Origin: Xylanibacter ruminicola Ga6B6
GTDB lineage: Bacteria > Bacteroidota > Bacteroidia > Bacteroidales > Bacteroidaceae
Direction: 5' to 3'
Length of the DNA stretch: 64,000 nucleotides
NCBI RefSeq assembly: GCF_000687715.1
Contig: NZ_JHXD01000008.1
Location: forward strand, 54,174-118,173
Every line of letters begins with the position of its first letter. Positions within the stretch are counted from its first letter, which is position 1. Under the pieces are notes generated by a model that did not search any database, was not told the origin of the DNA, and worked only from the letters and a program-made list of their open reading frames with translations. Positions 1 through 8,516 of the stretch are shown here, piece by piece. The position numbers and the translations under genes are program-made.

Positions 1-37
1 GCACCAAGAACGCTATGGTAGATATAATCTGTTTCAT
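1..37 (-). CDS. Start of a minus-strand gene cut by the left edge
   Basis: An ATG at 37 reads leftward for 12 codons (MKQIISTIAFLV) before the window ends. The peptide looks like the beginning of a signal peptide or membrane anchor. A good Bacteroidetes promoter lies just upstream, with its -7 box only five bases from the ATG, so the message would be almost leaderless. The function cannot be judged. The promoter match is the main support. Confidence 0.45.
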   Translation of the reverse strand, partial: MKQIISTIAFLV

Positions 38-42
38 GGGCG

Positions 43-73
43 CAAATATACGGCTTTTTTCTGTACCAACAAA
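43..73 (-). promoter_or_regulatory. Promoter of the left-edge minus-strand gene
   Basis: On the minus strand a TTTG box (70-73) and a TATATTTG box (43-50) are separated by 19 bp, matching the Bacteroidetes TTTG-N19-TAnnTTTG consensus. It points at the ATG at position 37. Confidence 0.6.
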
Positions 74-87
74 GAAAATACAAAGAA

Positions 88-120
88 AAAAGGCAATTAG
101 ACTTGAAATCTAACTGCCTT
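88..120 (-). terminator. Terminator downstream of tRNA-Met
   Basis: On the minus strand a roughly 12-bp imperfect stem (AAGGCAGTTAGA with its partner) and a 7-base loop are followed by a T-rich run. It lies directly downstream of the tRNA and separates it from the gene at the left edge. Confidence 0.7.
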
Positions 121-126
121 CTTTGT

Positions 127-199
127 AGCGGGACCCAGGATTGAACTGGGGACCTCATGATTATGAATCATGCGCTCTAACCAGCTGAGCTATCCCGCC
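127..199 (-). tRNA. tRNA-Met (anticodon CAT)
   Basis: The minus strand folds into a cloverleaf. The 7-bp acceptor is GGCGGGA/TCCCGCT with a G-U closing pair and discriminator A. The D arm contains AGCTCAGCTGGTTAGAGC. The anticodon stem CATGA/TCATG encloses TTCATAA, giving anticodon CAT, and the T arm contains GTTCAATC. The first pair is not the C-A mismatch of initiator tRNA, so elongator tRNA-Met is favoured. A lysidine-modified tRNA-Ile(CAT) cannot be fully excluded by eye. No CCA is encoded. Confidence 0.95.
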
Positions 200-219
200 A
201 TATTGCTGATTTGCGGGTG

Positions 220-250
220 CAAAGGTACACATTTTTTTGGAACCACCAAA
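220..250 (-). promoter_or_regulatory. Promoter of tRNA-Met
   Basis: Minus-strand TTTG (247-250), 19-bp spacer and TACCTTTG (220-227) lie about 20 bp upstream of the tRNA 5' end. This is a close consensus match and is used here as the reference for the window's other promoters. Confidence 0.75.
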
Positions 251-267
251 ATTTTTCGGCAAAAAGT

Positions 268-297
268 TTTGTATTTCACAGAAAATTTGTAATTTTG
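268..297 (+). promoter_or_regulatory. Promoter of the START-like gene
   Basis: TTTG (268-271), an 18-bp spacer and TAATTTTG (290-297) precede the ATG at 343. The position rules out the longer reading frame that opens at 211, because its start would lie upstream of the promoter. Confidence 0.65.
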
Positions 298-342
298 CCG
301 CATAAAACAAGACTAAAATCAGTAATTCTAACCCAAAAACAT

Positions 343-747
343 ATGGGAAAGCAGAAAATAGACATCGAATATCCACTGGCCACAACTTCGCCAGCAATCA
401 TCTGGGAACAGATTAGTAGCGCTCACGGTTTGGAGCGCTGGTTTGCCGACCACGTGAACGAAGAAGATGGAGTTTTTACCTTTACCTGGGGAGAGCCTTG
501 GACAGAACAGGATGTGCGACAGGCACACATAGTTGACGCTATCAAGCACGACCACATTCGTTTAAAATGGGACTACGAGGACGAGGATGACGACGAATCA
601 TACTGGGAAATGAGCATACAGAAGAGCGACCTGACCCACAATCTGAACCTGGTGATTACAGATTTTGCCGACGATGACGATGTGGATGGACTGAAAATTC
701 TGTGGGAGAGCTGCCTCGACCGTCTGCACCGTGCCAGCGGACTGTGA
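343..747 (+). CDS. START-like domain protein
   Basis: A small (134 aa), strongly acidic protein. It resembles the START-like/AHSA1 (Bet v 1 fold) proteins found throughout Bacteroidetes: an N-terminal strand (KIDIEYPLATTSP), a helix with WEQISSAHGLERWFADHV, then strands with FTFTWGE and a C-terminal helix. The family has a hydrophobic ligand cavity, but its ligand in these bacteria is unknown. A run rich in Asp and Glu lies near residues 75-88. The start was set at 343 because the promoter is at 268-297. The permease gene follows after 87 bp with its own -7 box. Confidence 0.8.
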   Translation: MGKQKIDIEYPLATTSPAIIWEQISSAHGLERWFADHVNEEDGVFTFTWGEPWTEQDVRQAHIVDAIKHDHIRLKWDYEDEDDDESYWEMSIQKSDLTHNLNLVITDFADDDDVDGLKILWESCLDRLHRASGL

Positions 748-803
748 AAAAGTGAAAAAGATAAAAATATTATAAATAAGGTGTGATTCTTAATTTTTAT
801 TTG

Positions 804-811
804 TAATTTTG
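804..811 (+). promoter_or_regulatory. -7 promoter box of the LptF/G-type permease
   Basis: TAATTTTG lies 23 bp before the ATG at 835. A weak TGTG match at 782-785 could be the -33 element. The -7 box alone is the evidence. Confidence 0.5.
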
Positions 812-834
812 CAGCCAAAATTGCAAAATAGCAA

Positions 835-2823
835 ATGTTTCGAATCAAGAAGCTAGATATATTTATAGCCAAGCAATTCGGCTTACTGTTCGTAGGAACG
901 TTCTTCATCTGCCAGTTTGTGTTGATGATGCAGTTCCTGTGGCGCTACGTCGATGAGCTGATTGGTAAAGGTCTTTCGCTTGAGGTGATGGCCCAGTTCT
1001 TCTGGTACATGGGCTTAATGCTGATGCCTCAGGCATTCCCCCTGGCCATACTGTTGTCGTCACTCATTGCCTTTGGTAACTTAGGCGAGAGCTCGGAGCT
1101 TACAGCCATCAAGGCTGCAGGCATATCGCTCATGCAGGCATTCCGCTCGCTCATCATCATATCGGTGCTGATGGCAGGCATTTCGTTCTACTTCCAGAAT
1201 GTGGTAGGTCCACGAGCCAATCAGGACTTCTACCGCTTGCTGTTGGGTATGAAGCAGAAGAGTCCTGAGCTCGAAATCCCCGAGGGTGTGTTCTACGACG
1301 GCATTCCAGGCTCGAACATCTACGTACAGAAGAAAGACCTGAACACAGGTATGCTGTACGGTATTATGATTTACCGCATGACAGGCAGCTACGAGGATCA
1401 GGCCATTATCCTGGCCGACTCGGGTATGATGCAGAGTACAGCCGAGAAGAAACACCTGCTGCTTACGCTGTATAACGGTGTGTGGAACGAGAACATGCGC
1501 TCGCAGGACCTGGCAGGTACTGCCGATGTACCCTACCGCCGCGAGACTTTTGTTACCAAGCGCATCGTGCTCGACTTTGACAACAACTTCAGCATGGCCG
1601 ATATCAACGATATTGCCGGCGATGCCCGTGCCAAGAGCTTAGGAAAGATTATGCACGATAAGGACTCGCTGCAGGAGTTTAACGACAGCGTGGGCCGATC
1701 GTACTACGAAGATGCCAAGCGGTTCTACTTCAGAGCCAACGAGGTATCGGCCAGCGACTCTGTGAAGATATCAAAGCTGGTAGCCGAGAACAACACATCG
1801 CTCGACTCGATGTTCACGAAACTGAACGACGGCAAGAAGAAATCGGTTCTGCAGACAGCTATCAACAGTGCTCAGTCGTGCGCCACCGACCTGGAGATGA
1901 AAGGCGCCTATGCCAACAGTCTGCATCGCTACTTCCGCACACACCAGATTCAGGCCATCCTCAAGTTCACGCTGGCGCTCACCTGTATTATCTTCTTCTT
2001 TATCGGAGCTCCATTGGGCGCCATCATCCGCAAGGGTGGATTGGGCGTACCAGTCATCATATCGGTACTGGTATTCATTGTATACTACATCCTGGATAGT
2101 ACCGGACAGAAGATGGCACGCGACGACCAGTGGACCGTGTGGTACGGTATGACGATATCAACCGTGGTGCTGACACCTATCGCCTGCTTCTTTACCTACA
2201 AGGCTAATAACGATTCGGTGGTATTCAACGTCGACATGTACAAGCAGGTGTTTATGCGCATTCTGGGATTGCGCACCCATCGCCACATCTATCGCAAGGA
2301 GGTGATTATCGAGGATCCTATCTACGCACTCGACTCGTACCACCTGCTGCAGATCAGCGAGCAGATCAAGCAGTACAGCGAGGAGCACAAGCTGCTGCAT
2401 CTGCCCAACCCCATCCACGTATTCTTCCGTCCTGGCGACGACCAGACCATCGAGAAGATTGTGGGTCAGCTGGAAGATGTTATCGACGACTTGGCCAACA
2501 CCAAGGACGCACAGATATTGGGCTACCTGAACCACTACCCCGTAGTGGCCACCCATGCCCACACCCGTCCGTTCCGCCGCAAGTGGCTCAACATTATTTC
2601 GGGTTTGATTCTGCCATTAGGCATATTCTTCTACTGTCGCATGTGCCGTTTCCGACTGCGTTTGCGTAAGGATCTGAACCGCATTCTCGAAACCAACCAG
2701 TGGATACTTGAGCGCGTGGCCGTATATGCGGCACCAGCCCCAAAAACCATGGAAGATTTGGAGAACATGCCATTTGTAGCCGAACTGGTGCGTGATTTTG
2801 AGAAAAAAGAACATAAGGATTAA
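835..2823 (+). CDS. LptF/LptG (YjgP/YjgQ) family permease
   Basis: Inner-membrane subunit of the lipopolysaccharide export ABC transporter, which with LptB extracts LPS and hands it to the periplasmic bridge. Membrane segments are visible at about residues 13-35, 55-80 and 100-120. A periplasmic beta-rich domain (about 125-370) follows, then three more segments at about 375-460, giving the family's 3+3 arrangement. Unlike the roughly 360-aa enterobacterial proteins, this 662-aa version has about 200 extra C-terminal residues, including another hydrophobic segment near 585-605. Long versions are usual in Bacteroidetes. It is not possible to say by eye whether it corresponds to LptF or LptG. 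ribBA follows after 30 bp and may share the transcript. Confidence 0.85.
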   Translation: MFRIKKLDIFIAKQFGLLFVGTFFICQFVLMMQFLWRYVDELIGKGLSLEVMAQFFWYMGLMLMPQAFPLAILLSSLIAFGNLGESSELTAIKAAGISLMQAFRSLIIISVLMAGISFYFQNVVGPRANQDFYRLLLGMKQKSPELEIPEGVFYDGIPGSNIYVQKKDLNTGMLYGIMIYRMTGSYEDQAIILADSGMMQSTAEKKHLLLTLYNGVWNENMRSQDLAGTADVPYRRETFVTKRIVLDFDNNFSMADINDIAGDARAKSLGKIMHDKDSLQEFNDSVGRSYYEDAKRFYFRANEVSASDSVKISKLVAENNTSLDSMFTKLNDGKKKSVLQTAINSAQSCATDLEMKGAYANSLHRYFRTHQIQAILKFTLALTCIIFFFIGAPLGAIIRKGGLGVPVIISVLVFIVYYILDSTGQKMARDDQWTVWYGMTISTVVLTPIACFFTYKANNDSVVFNVDMYKQVFMRILGLRTHRHIYRKEVIIEDPIYALDSYHLLQISEQIKQYSEEHKLLHLPNPIHVFFRPGDDQTIEKIVGQLEDVIDDLANTKDAQILGYLNHYPVVATHAHTRPFRRKWLNIISGLILPLGIFFYCRMCRFRLRLRKDLNRILETNQWILERVAVYAAPAPKTMEDLENMPFVAELVRDFEKKEHKD

Positions 2824-2853
2824 CTACTATATATATAAATAAGGTGTAAGAAA

Positions 2854-4065
2854 ATGGAAGAGATGAAGTTGAACAGCATAGAAGAGGCCGTAAAGGACTT
2901 TGAGCAGGGCGAGTTCGTAATTGTAGTGGATGATGAAGACCGCGAGAACGAGGGCGACCTGATTATCGCTGCCGAGAAGATTACAGCAGAGAAAGTGAAC
3001 TTCATGTTGAAACATGCACGTGGCGTGCTCTGCGCTCCCATCACCATTGAGCGATGCAAGGAGCTCGACCTGCCACATCAGGTGCAGGACAACACCTCGG
3101 TTCTGGGCACACCCTTTACCGTTACAGTCGACAAGCTGGAGGGTTGCACCACAGGTGTAAGTGCCCACGACCGTGCAGAAACCATCAAGGCACTGGCCGA
3201 CCCAACATCGAAGGCCGAGACATTCGGACGCCCAGGACATGTAAATCCTCTTTACGCCCAGGACAACGGTGTGCTGCGTCGTAGCGGACATACCGAAGCC
3301 GCCATCGACCTTTGTCGTATGGCAGGACTCTACCCTGCAGGCGCACTGATGGAGATCATGAACGAGGATGGCACCATGGCCCGTATGCCCGAGCTCATGA
3401 CCTTTGCCAAACAGTGGAATCTGAAGATTATCAGCATTAAAGATATGATTGCCTACCGCCTGAAGAAGGAATCGCTGATTGAGGTAGGCGAAGAGGTGGA
3501 CATGCCAACCGACTACGGACACTTCCGCCTGATTCCCTTCCGTCAGAAGAGCAACGGCCTGGAGCACATGGCGCTGATCAAGGGCGAATGGAAGGAAGAC
3601 GAGCCTATCCTGGTACGCGTACACTCATCGTGCATGACTGGCGACATCCTGGGCAGCAAGCGCTGCGACTGTGGCGAGCAGCTGCACAAGGCCATGCAGG
3701 CCATCGAGAAAGAGGGCAAGGGTGTGGTTATCTACATGCAGCAGGAAGGTCGAGGAATCGGATTGATGAACAAGATTGCCGCCTACAAGCTTCAGGAAGA
3801 GGGGCTCGACACCGTAGATGCCAACTTGCACTTAGGCTTTAAGCCCGACGAGCGCGACTATGGTTGCGGCGCCCAGATGCTGCGCCACATCGGCGTACAC
3901 AAGATGCGCTTGCTTACCAACAACCCCGTAAAACGCGTGGGTCTGGAGGCATACGGCCTTGAGATTATCGAGAACGTGCCCATCGAAGTAACTCCCAACC
4001 AGTACAATCTGCGTTATCTGGAGACCAAGAAGAACCGTATGGGACATACGCTCCACCTGAAATAA
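2854..4065 (+). CDS. ribBA: Bifunctional DHBP synthase / GTP cyclohydrolase II
   Basis: Makes both entry intermediates of riboflavin synthesis. The N-terminal half (about 1-205) converts ribulose 5-phosphate to 3,4-dihydroxy-2-butanone 4-phosphate; the C-terminal half opens GTP. Seen: [11 protein letters not shown] and the [13 protein letters not shown] segment in the first domain. In the second domain are the zinc cysteines C-x10-C-x-C ([14 protein letters not shown]), QQEGRGIGL and RDYGCGAQ. Both halves look complete and 403 aa is the usual length. The start at 2854 gives the expected acidic N terminus. No FMN riboswitch fold was seen upstream. Confidence 0.95.
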   Translation: MEEMKLNSIEEAVKDFEQGEFVIVVDDEDRENEGDLIIAAEKITAEKVNFMLKHARGVLCAPITIERCKELDLPHQVQDNTSVLGTPFTVTVDKLEGCTTGVSAHDRAETIKALADPTSKAETFGRPGHVNPLYAQDNGVLRRSGHTEAAIDLCRMAGLYPAGALMEIMNEDGTMARMPELMTFAKQWNLKIISIKDMIAYRLKKESLIEVGEEVDMPTDYGHFRLIPFRQKSNGLEHMALIKGEWKEDEPILVRVHSSCMTGDILGSKRCDCGEQLHKAMQAIEKEGKGVVIYMQQEGRGIGLMNKIAAYKLQEEGLDTVDANLHLGFKPDERDYGCGAQMLRHIGVHKMRLLTNNPVKRVGLEAYGLEIIENVPIEVTPNQYNLRYLETKKNRMGHTLHLK

Positions 4066-4141
4066 CCCACAATTTGTCGCAATTTCAACCTAGAAAAGTG
4101 AAAAAGTGGCACATTTATTTCGTATTCAAAAATAAAATGCG

Positions 4142-4149
4142 TAATTTTG
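4142..4149 (+). promoter_or_regulatory. -7 promoter box of the aminotransferase
   Basis: TAATTTTG lies 18 bp before the ATG at 4168. The -33 region is poor (TTTC near 4118). It supports starting the protein at 4168 and not at the upstream TTG at 4147, which falls inside the box. Confidence 0.5.
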
Positions 4150-4167
4150 CACAAAATTTTTAATCAT

Positions 4168-5361
4168 ATGGCACAATTATCTAATCGTCTGCAGCGTCTG
4201 GCTCCATCGGCCACGCTGGCAATGTCTCAGAAAAGCTCCGAAATGAAGGCGCAAGGTATCGATGTTATTAACATGAGTGTTGGAGAACCCGACTTCAATA
4301 CCCCCGACGCTATTAAGGAAGCTGCAAAGAAGGCAATAGACGACAACTTTTCACGTTACTCACCAGTACCTGGTTATCCCGATCTGCGCAAGGCTATCGT
4401 AGCTAAGCTTAAGAACGAGAACCAGCTCGACTATACTGTAAACGAGATTCTGGTAAGCAACGGTGCCAAGCAGAGCGTGTGCAACGCTGTAATGGCTCTG
4501 GTTAACGACGGCGAAGAGGTGATCATCCCTACCCCATACTGGGTAAGCTATCCCCAGATGGTACTGCTGGCTGGTGGTACACCAAAGTTCGTAGAGGCCG
4601 GTTTCGACCAGAACTTCAAGATGACTCCCGAGCAGCTCGAGGCAGCCATCACACCCAAAACACGCATGATTATCCTCTGCTCGCCCAGCAACCCTACAGG
4701 CAGCGTGTACAGCAAGGCTGAACTGAAGGCACTGGCAGATGTCATCCTGAAGCACGACGACCTGTTTGTGCTGGCAGATGAAATCTACGAGCATATCAAC
4801 TATATCGGCAAGCACGAGAGTATCGCCCAGTTCCCTGGCATGAAGGAGCGCGCCATCATCGTAAACGGTGTATCAAAGGCGTATGCCATGACAGGATGGC
4901 GTATTGGCTACATTGCCGCCCCAGAATGGATTGTAAAGGGCTGTAACAAGCTGCAGGGCCAGTATACCAGTGGTCCATGCTCAGTAAGCCAGAAGGCCGC
5001 TGAGTTTGCTTACGTAGCCGACCAGCAGTGCGTAGAGGATATGCGACAGGCATTTGAGCGACGTCGTAACCTCATCGTTAAGCTGGCTAAAGACATCCCA
5101 GGTCTGGAGGTAAACGTGCCCGAGGGTGCCTTCTATCTGTTCCCCAAGTGCAGCAGTTTCTTTGGCAAGAGCGATGGCGAGACAACCATCAAAAACTCTA
5201 CCGATTTTGCTATGTATTTGTTGGAAAAAGGTCACGTAGCAACCGTTGGTGGTGATGCGTTTGGAGACCCTGAATGCTTCAGAATGAGCTATGCATTGAG
5301 CGATGAAAACATCGTAGAAGCAATGAAGCGCATCAAAGAAGTGGTAGCAAAACTAAAATAA
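4168..5361 (+). CDS. Pyridoxal-phosphate aminotransferase, aspartate type
   Basis: Class I/II fold-type I aminotransferase of 397 aa that likely moves amino groups between aspartate (or a related amino acid) and 2-oxoglutarate in the cytosol. Seen: NMSVGEPDF near residue 35, NPTGS at about 175, DEIYEHINY at about 204, the PLP-binding lysine K237 in SKAYAMTGWRIGY, and FRMSYA near the C terminus for substrate carboxylate binding. The family is close to AspB/AspC. The exact substrate (aspartate, prephenate or a broader range) cannot be fixed from sequence alone. It stands alone with its own promoter. Confidence 0.88.
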   Translation: MAQLSNRLQRLAPSATLAMSQKSSEMKAQGIDVINMSVGEPDFNTPDAIKEAAKKAIDDNFSRYSPVPGYPDLRKAIVAKLKNENQLDYTVNEILVSNGAKQSVCNAVMALVNDGEEVIIPTPYWVSYPQMVLLAGGTPKFVEAGFDQNFKMTPEQLEAAITPKTRMIILCSPSNPTGSVYSKAELKALADVILKHDDLFVLADEIYEHINYIGKHESIAQFPGMKERAIIVNGVSKAYAMTGWRIGYIAAPEWIVKGCNKLQGQYTSGPCSVSQKAAEFAYVADQQCVEDMRQAFERRRNLIVKLAKDIPGLEVNVPEGAFYLFPKCSSFFGKSDGETTIKNSTDFAMYLLEKGHVATVGGDAFGDPECFRMSYALSDENIVEAMKRIKEVVAKLK

Positions 5362-5395
5362 ATCGGAATTTCATAGTTAAAATGTATTAATTAGG

Positions 5396-5425
5396 CTTGT
5401 ATTCCGCTTTATTTTGCTACTTTTG
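5396..5425 (+). promoter_or_regulatory. Promoter of the exbB-exbD-exbD-tonB operon
   Basis: CTTG (5396-5399), an 18-bp spacer and TACTTTTG (5418-5425) lie about 54 bp before exbB. The following genes use many T-ending codons (ggt, gct, gta), unlike the ribBA region, consistent with strong expression. Confidence 0.6.
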
Positions 5426-5478
5426 CGAGGTGAAACAAATCTTTATTTATTTATAATAACTAAAAAATTAATTATTTT

Positions 5479-6309
5479 ATGGCAACAACAACAAAGGCTG
5501 CAGCCCCAGCCAAAAAGAATTCGGGCTTTCCAGGTATTAAGGCTGCATGGATTATTCTCGTAGTTTGTGCATGTGCTGGTTATGGTGTATGGTACTTCGT
5601 AATGGGTGACCCCAACAACTTCGTTGGTGGTGATCGCAGCGGTCATCCTGCAAACCTGCTGGGTACTGTATATAAGGGAGGTTTCGTAGTAGGTCTGATC
5701 CTGACTCTTCTCTTCACCGTTATCTGCCTTGGTATCGAGCGTTTCTTCGCTATCAAGAGCGCTTCTGGTAAGATCAACCTTGCTAAGTTCACTGCTCAGG
5801 TTAAGGAGCTCATCAAGGCTCAGAAGTTCGACGAGGCTGACAAGCTTTGCGACAAGATGCAGGGTTCTGTAGCTAACGTAGTTAAGGCTTCTATCGCCGC
5901 TTATAAGGACGTTGAGGGTAACGACACTCTGAAGAAGGCTGCTAAGGTTGCAAAGATCCAGCAGGCTCACGAGGAGGCTACTCAGCTTGAGATGCCTACT
6001 CTGCAGATGAACCTCCCAATGGTTGCTACCATCGTATCTCTGGGTACTCTGACCGCTCTGTTCGGTACCGTACTTGGTATGATCGGATCATTCCAGGCTC
6101 TGTCTGCTGGTGGTGGTGCTGACTCTATGGCTCTGTCTGCAGGTATTTCTGAGGCTCTGGTTAACACAGCTTCTGGTATCTTGACATCATGGGTAGCTAC
6201 CGTAGTTTACAACTTCTTCTCTAACAAGATCGACAAGCTGACATACGCTCTCGATGAGATTGGTTACACAATCGCCGCTACATACGATTCTAACCACAAC
6301 GAGGCTTAA
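5479..6309 (+). CDS. exbB: MotA/TolQ/ExbB proton channel
   Basis: Inner-membrane proton channel that, with ExbD, powers TonB so that outer-membrane SusC-type transporters can import ligands. The 276-aa protein has an N-terminal hydrophobic segment (about 17-40), a second at about 70-92, a cytoplasmic loop with FDEADKLCDKMQG, and a C-terminal pair of membrane helices. The conserved core is MVATIVSLGTLTALFGTVLGMIGSF, followed by the small-residue region GISEALVNTASGI. It opens a tightly packed operon with two exbD genes and tonB. Confidence 0.93.
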   Translation: MATTTKAAAPAKKNSGFPGIKAAWIILVVCACAGYGVWYFVMGDPNNFVGGDRSGHPANLLGTVYKGGFVVGLILTLLFTVICLGIERFFAIKSASGKINLAKFTAQVKELIKAQKFDEADKLCDKMQGSVANVVKASIAAYKDVEGNDTLKKAAKVAKIQQAHEEATQLEMPTLQMNLPMVATIVSLGTLTALFGTVLGMIGSFQALSAGGGADSMALSAGISEALVNTASGILTSWVATVVYNFFSNKIDKLTYALDEIGYTIAATYDSNHNEA

Positions 6310-6351
6310 TTTTTTACCATTCATTTATTAACGCATTAAAGCATTTAGAGA

Positions 6352-6969
6352 ATGGCAAAAATTAAGATACAGAAAAAAGACATCTGGATTGACATGACGC
6401 CAATGTCAGACGTGATGACGCTGCTTCTGTGTTTCTTTATGTTGACTTCAACATTCTTGACACCAGAACCAGTTCAAGTCACAGCGCCTAATTCTGTGTC
6501 TGAGGTTAAGATACCAGAGCAGGATGTGCTCAACATTCTGGTAACTCCAGAGGGACGCATCTACTGTGGTACCGAAAACAAGAATAACATGCAGGCCATG
6601 TTGGAGACCATGACAGACAAGTTTGGTATCCAGCTGAACGCCAACCAGATCAAGCACTTCCGCGAGGATGCTATGGTTGGAGCTCCAATGGCTCAGCTTG
6701 GTAACTATCTGAACCTCGATACAGAAAAGATGGGTGAGGCAATCCAGAAGCTCGGTCTGCCGCTTGATAGTATCAACGGTGGTAAGAGCGAATTCCAGGA
6801 GTGGGTGGCAGCAGCCCGCGAGGCTAACCCCGACATCAAACTCGCCATCAAGTGCGATTCTAAGACTCCTTATGCTTCTATTAAGAAGTTGATGTCAGAG
6901 CTCCAGGATATGAGCGAGAACCGTTTCCAGCTGATCACGAATCTCGATGTTAAACGTTTAAACGACTAG
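6352..6969 (+). CDS. exbD: ExbD/TolR biopolymer transport protein (first copy)
   Basis: Single-pass inner-membrane partner of ExbB. The 205-aa protein has a short cytoplasmic N terminus, the family signature DMTPMSDVMTLLLCFFMLTSTF (the aspartate in PMSDVM is the proton-carrying residue) and a periplasmic domain. About 60 residues are inserted in the periplasmic part relative to short ExbD proteins, with charged stretches around 75-150. The C-terminal segment with IKCDSKTPYASIKKLMSELQD is the typical TolR-like fold. The second ExbD gene starts 7 bp after its stop. Confidence 0.9.
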   Translation: MAKIKIQKKDIWIDMTPMSDVMTLLLCFFMLTSTFLTPEPVQVTAPNSVSEVKIPEQDVLNILVTPEGRIYCGTENKNNMQAMLETMTDKFGIQLNANQIKHFREDAMVGAPMAQLGNYLNLDTEKMGEAIQKLGLPLDSINGGKSEFQEWVAAAREANPDIKLAIKCDSKTPYASIKKLMSELQDMSENRFQLITNLDVKRLND

Positions 6970-6976
6970 TAGTATT

Positions 6977-7642
6977 ATGGCAAAAAAGAATCTATCAAAG
7001 CAGAAAAAGATGGATACCCGCGTGAACTTCACGCCAATGGTAGACATGATGATGCTTCTTATCACCTTCTTCATGCTGTGTACTACACTGGCTAAGCCGC
7101 AGGCTATGCAGCTTACCATGCCGTCAAACGACGACACCAAGCAGATGAACGAAGAGGATAAGCAGGTAACAAAGGCTTCTCACACTATCACACTCTATCT
7201 GGGTGCTAACGATAAGGTTTGGTATGTAGCTGGTCTGCCCAACTACGACGATCCTTCATGCGTAAAGCCAACCAGCTATGGTAAGGATGGTATCGAGAAA
7301 GTTCTTAACGAGCACACTACTGAAGAGGGTGTTAACCCTGTAGCCAAGATTAAGATGGCTAAGAAAGAGCTCGATGCTAAGAAGAATGAGTACAACTCAA
7401 AGATGACCGACGAGCAGTATCAGGAGGCTCTGAAGAAGCTGAAGAAGGGTGAACTGCCCTCAGGCGAGAAGGTGCCTACTATGACCGTCATCATCCGTCC
7501 TCTCAACTCAGCTACCTATGAAAATATGGTTGCTGCGCTCGACGAGATGCTCATTAGCAATATTGATAAGTATGTGATTGACAATGTCGACAAGATGAGT
7601 GACGACGATAAGGCTCTCATCGAGAAGGCTGGCGTCAAGTAA
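6977..7642 (+). CDS. exbD: ExbD/TolR biopolymer transport protein (second copy)
   Basis: Second, divergent ExbD (221 aa), as is usual in Bacteroidetes Ton operons, where two different ExbD proteins may form the dimer. The membrane signature VNFTPMVDMMMLLITFFMLCTTL carries the conserved aspartate (PMVDMM). The periplasmic part has a lysine-rich insertion (about 120-170) and ends with the TolR-like segment MTVIIRPLNSATYENMVAALDEM. It is translationally close to its neighbours (7 bp before, 22 bp after). Confidence 0.9.
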   Translation: MAKKNLSKQKKMDTRVNFTPMVDMMMLLITFFMLCTTLAKPQAMQLTMPSNDDTKQMNEEDKQVTKASHTITLYLGANDKVWYVAGLPNYDDPSCVKPTSYGKDGIEKVLNEHTTEEGVNPVAKIKMAKKELDAKKNEYNSKMTDEQYQEALKKLKKGELPSGEKVPTMTVIIRPLNSATYENMVAALDEMLISNIDKYVIDNVDKMSDDDKALIEKAGVK

Positions 7643-7664
7643 CCCCTAAAATGTAGAATAGACT

Positions 7665-8498
7665 ATGGCAAAAATAGATCTTATTGACAACAGCTGGGTC
7701 GACCTCGTATTCGAAGGTAAGAACCAGGCATACGGAGCTTATCAATTGCGCAAGAGCACAGGTACACGTAACCTGAAGGCACTGATCACTATGTTCGTTG
7801 GTTTTGCTATCATCGCAGCCATCGTCATCGCTAAGGTGTCTTTCGATAATTACATGGCCGCTCGTAACGCTGCTATCGAAACCGACGTAGAGCTCGCCAG
7901 TCTGGCTGAGAAGAAGGAGGCTAAGGTAGAGCGCAAAGATGAGCCCGAAGTTGAGAAAATTGAGGTAGAGAAGGTAAAGAGCTCAGTAGCCTTCACCGTT
8001 CCTGAGATTAAGAAAGACTCTGAGGTTAAGGAAGACCAGGAGATGAAGTCACAGGAAGAACTTCAGGAAACTAACACTGCAATCGGTGCATTCGATGTAA
8101 AGGGTGACGACGATGCAGCTGGTGAGGTACTGAAGGTTAAGGAAACTATCGCAGAACCCGAGCCACCAAAGGTTGAAGAGACCAAGGTATTCGACGTGGT
8201 AGAGGAGATGCCTCAGTTCCCTGGTGGTAGCTCAGCTCTGTTCGAGTATCTGTCTAAGAATATCAAGTATCCAGTAGTAGCCGAGGAGAACGGTGTACAG
8301 GGTCGTGTAGTTGTAACCTTCGTTGTAGAGCGTGATGGTTCTATCACCGACGTTAAGGTTGTAAAGAGCGTTGACCCCTCACTCGACAAGGAGGCACAGC
8401 GCGTTGTTAAGTCAATGCCACACTGGATTCCTGGTAAGCAGAACGGTAGCGCAGTACGTGTAAAGTACACCGTACCTGTAACATTCCGCCTGCAGTAA
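7665..8498 (+). CDS. tonB: TonB family energy transducer
   Basis: Transmits ExbBD-derived energy to outer-membrane receptors. The 277-aa protein has a cytoplasmic N terminus (WVDLVFEGKNQAYGAYQLRK, typical of Bacteroidetes TonB), one membrane helix at about 39-58 and a long charged periplasmic spacer rich in Lys, Glu and Val (about 75-180). The C-terminal TonB domain contains FPGGSSALFEYLSKNIKYP, GRVVVTFVVERDGS and a final VPVTFRLQ strand. The spacer has few prolines compared with enterobacterial TonB. Confidence 0.93.
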   Translation: MAKIDLIDNSWVDLVFEGKNQAYGAYQLRKSTGTRNLKALITMFVGFAIIAAIVIAKVSFDNYMAARNAAIETDVELASLAEKKEAKVERKDEPEVEKIEVEKVKSSVAFTVPEIKKDSEVKEDQEMKSQEELQETNTAIGAFDVKGDDDAAGEVLKVKETIAEPEPPKVEETKVFDVVEEMPQFPGGSSALFEYLSKNIKYPVVAEENGVQGRVVVTFVVERDGSITDVKVVKSVDPSLDKEAQRVVKSMPHWIPGKQNGSAVRVKYTVPVTFRLQ

Positions 8499-8516
8499 TG
8501 CTCAACAAAATTTGAA

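Noticed and set aside
127..199. Initiator tRNA-fMet
   Set aside because: The first acceptor pair is G-U, not the unpaired C-A of initiators.
2827..3624. 265-codon minus-strand frame
   Set aside because: It is antisense to ribBA with no recognisable motif or promoter.
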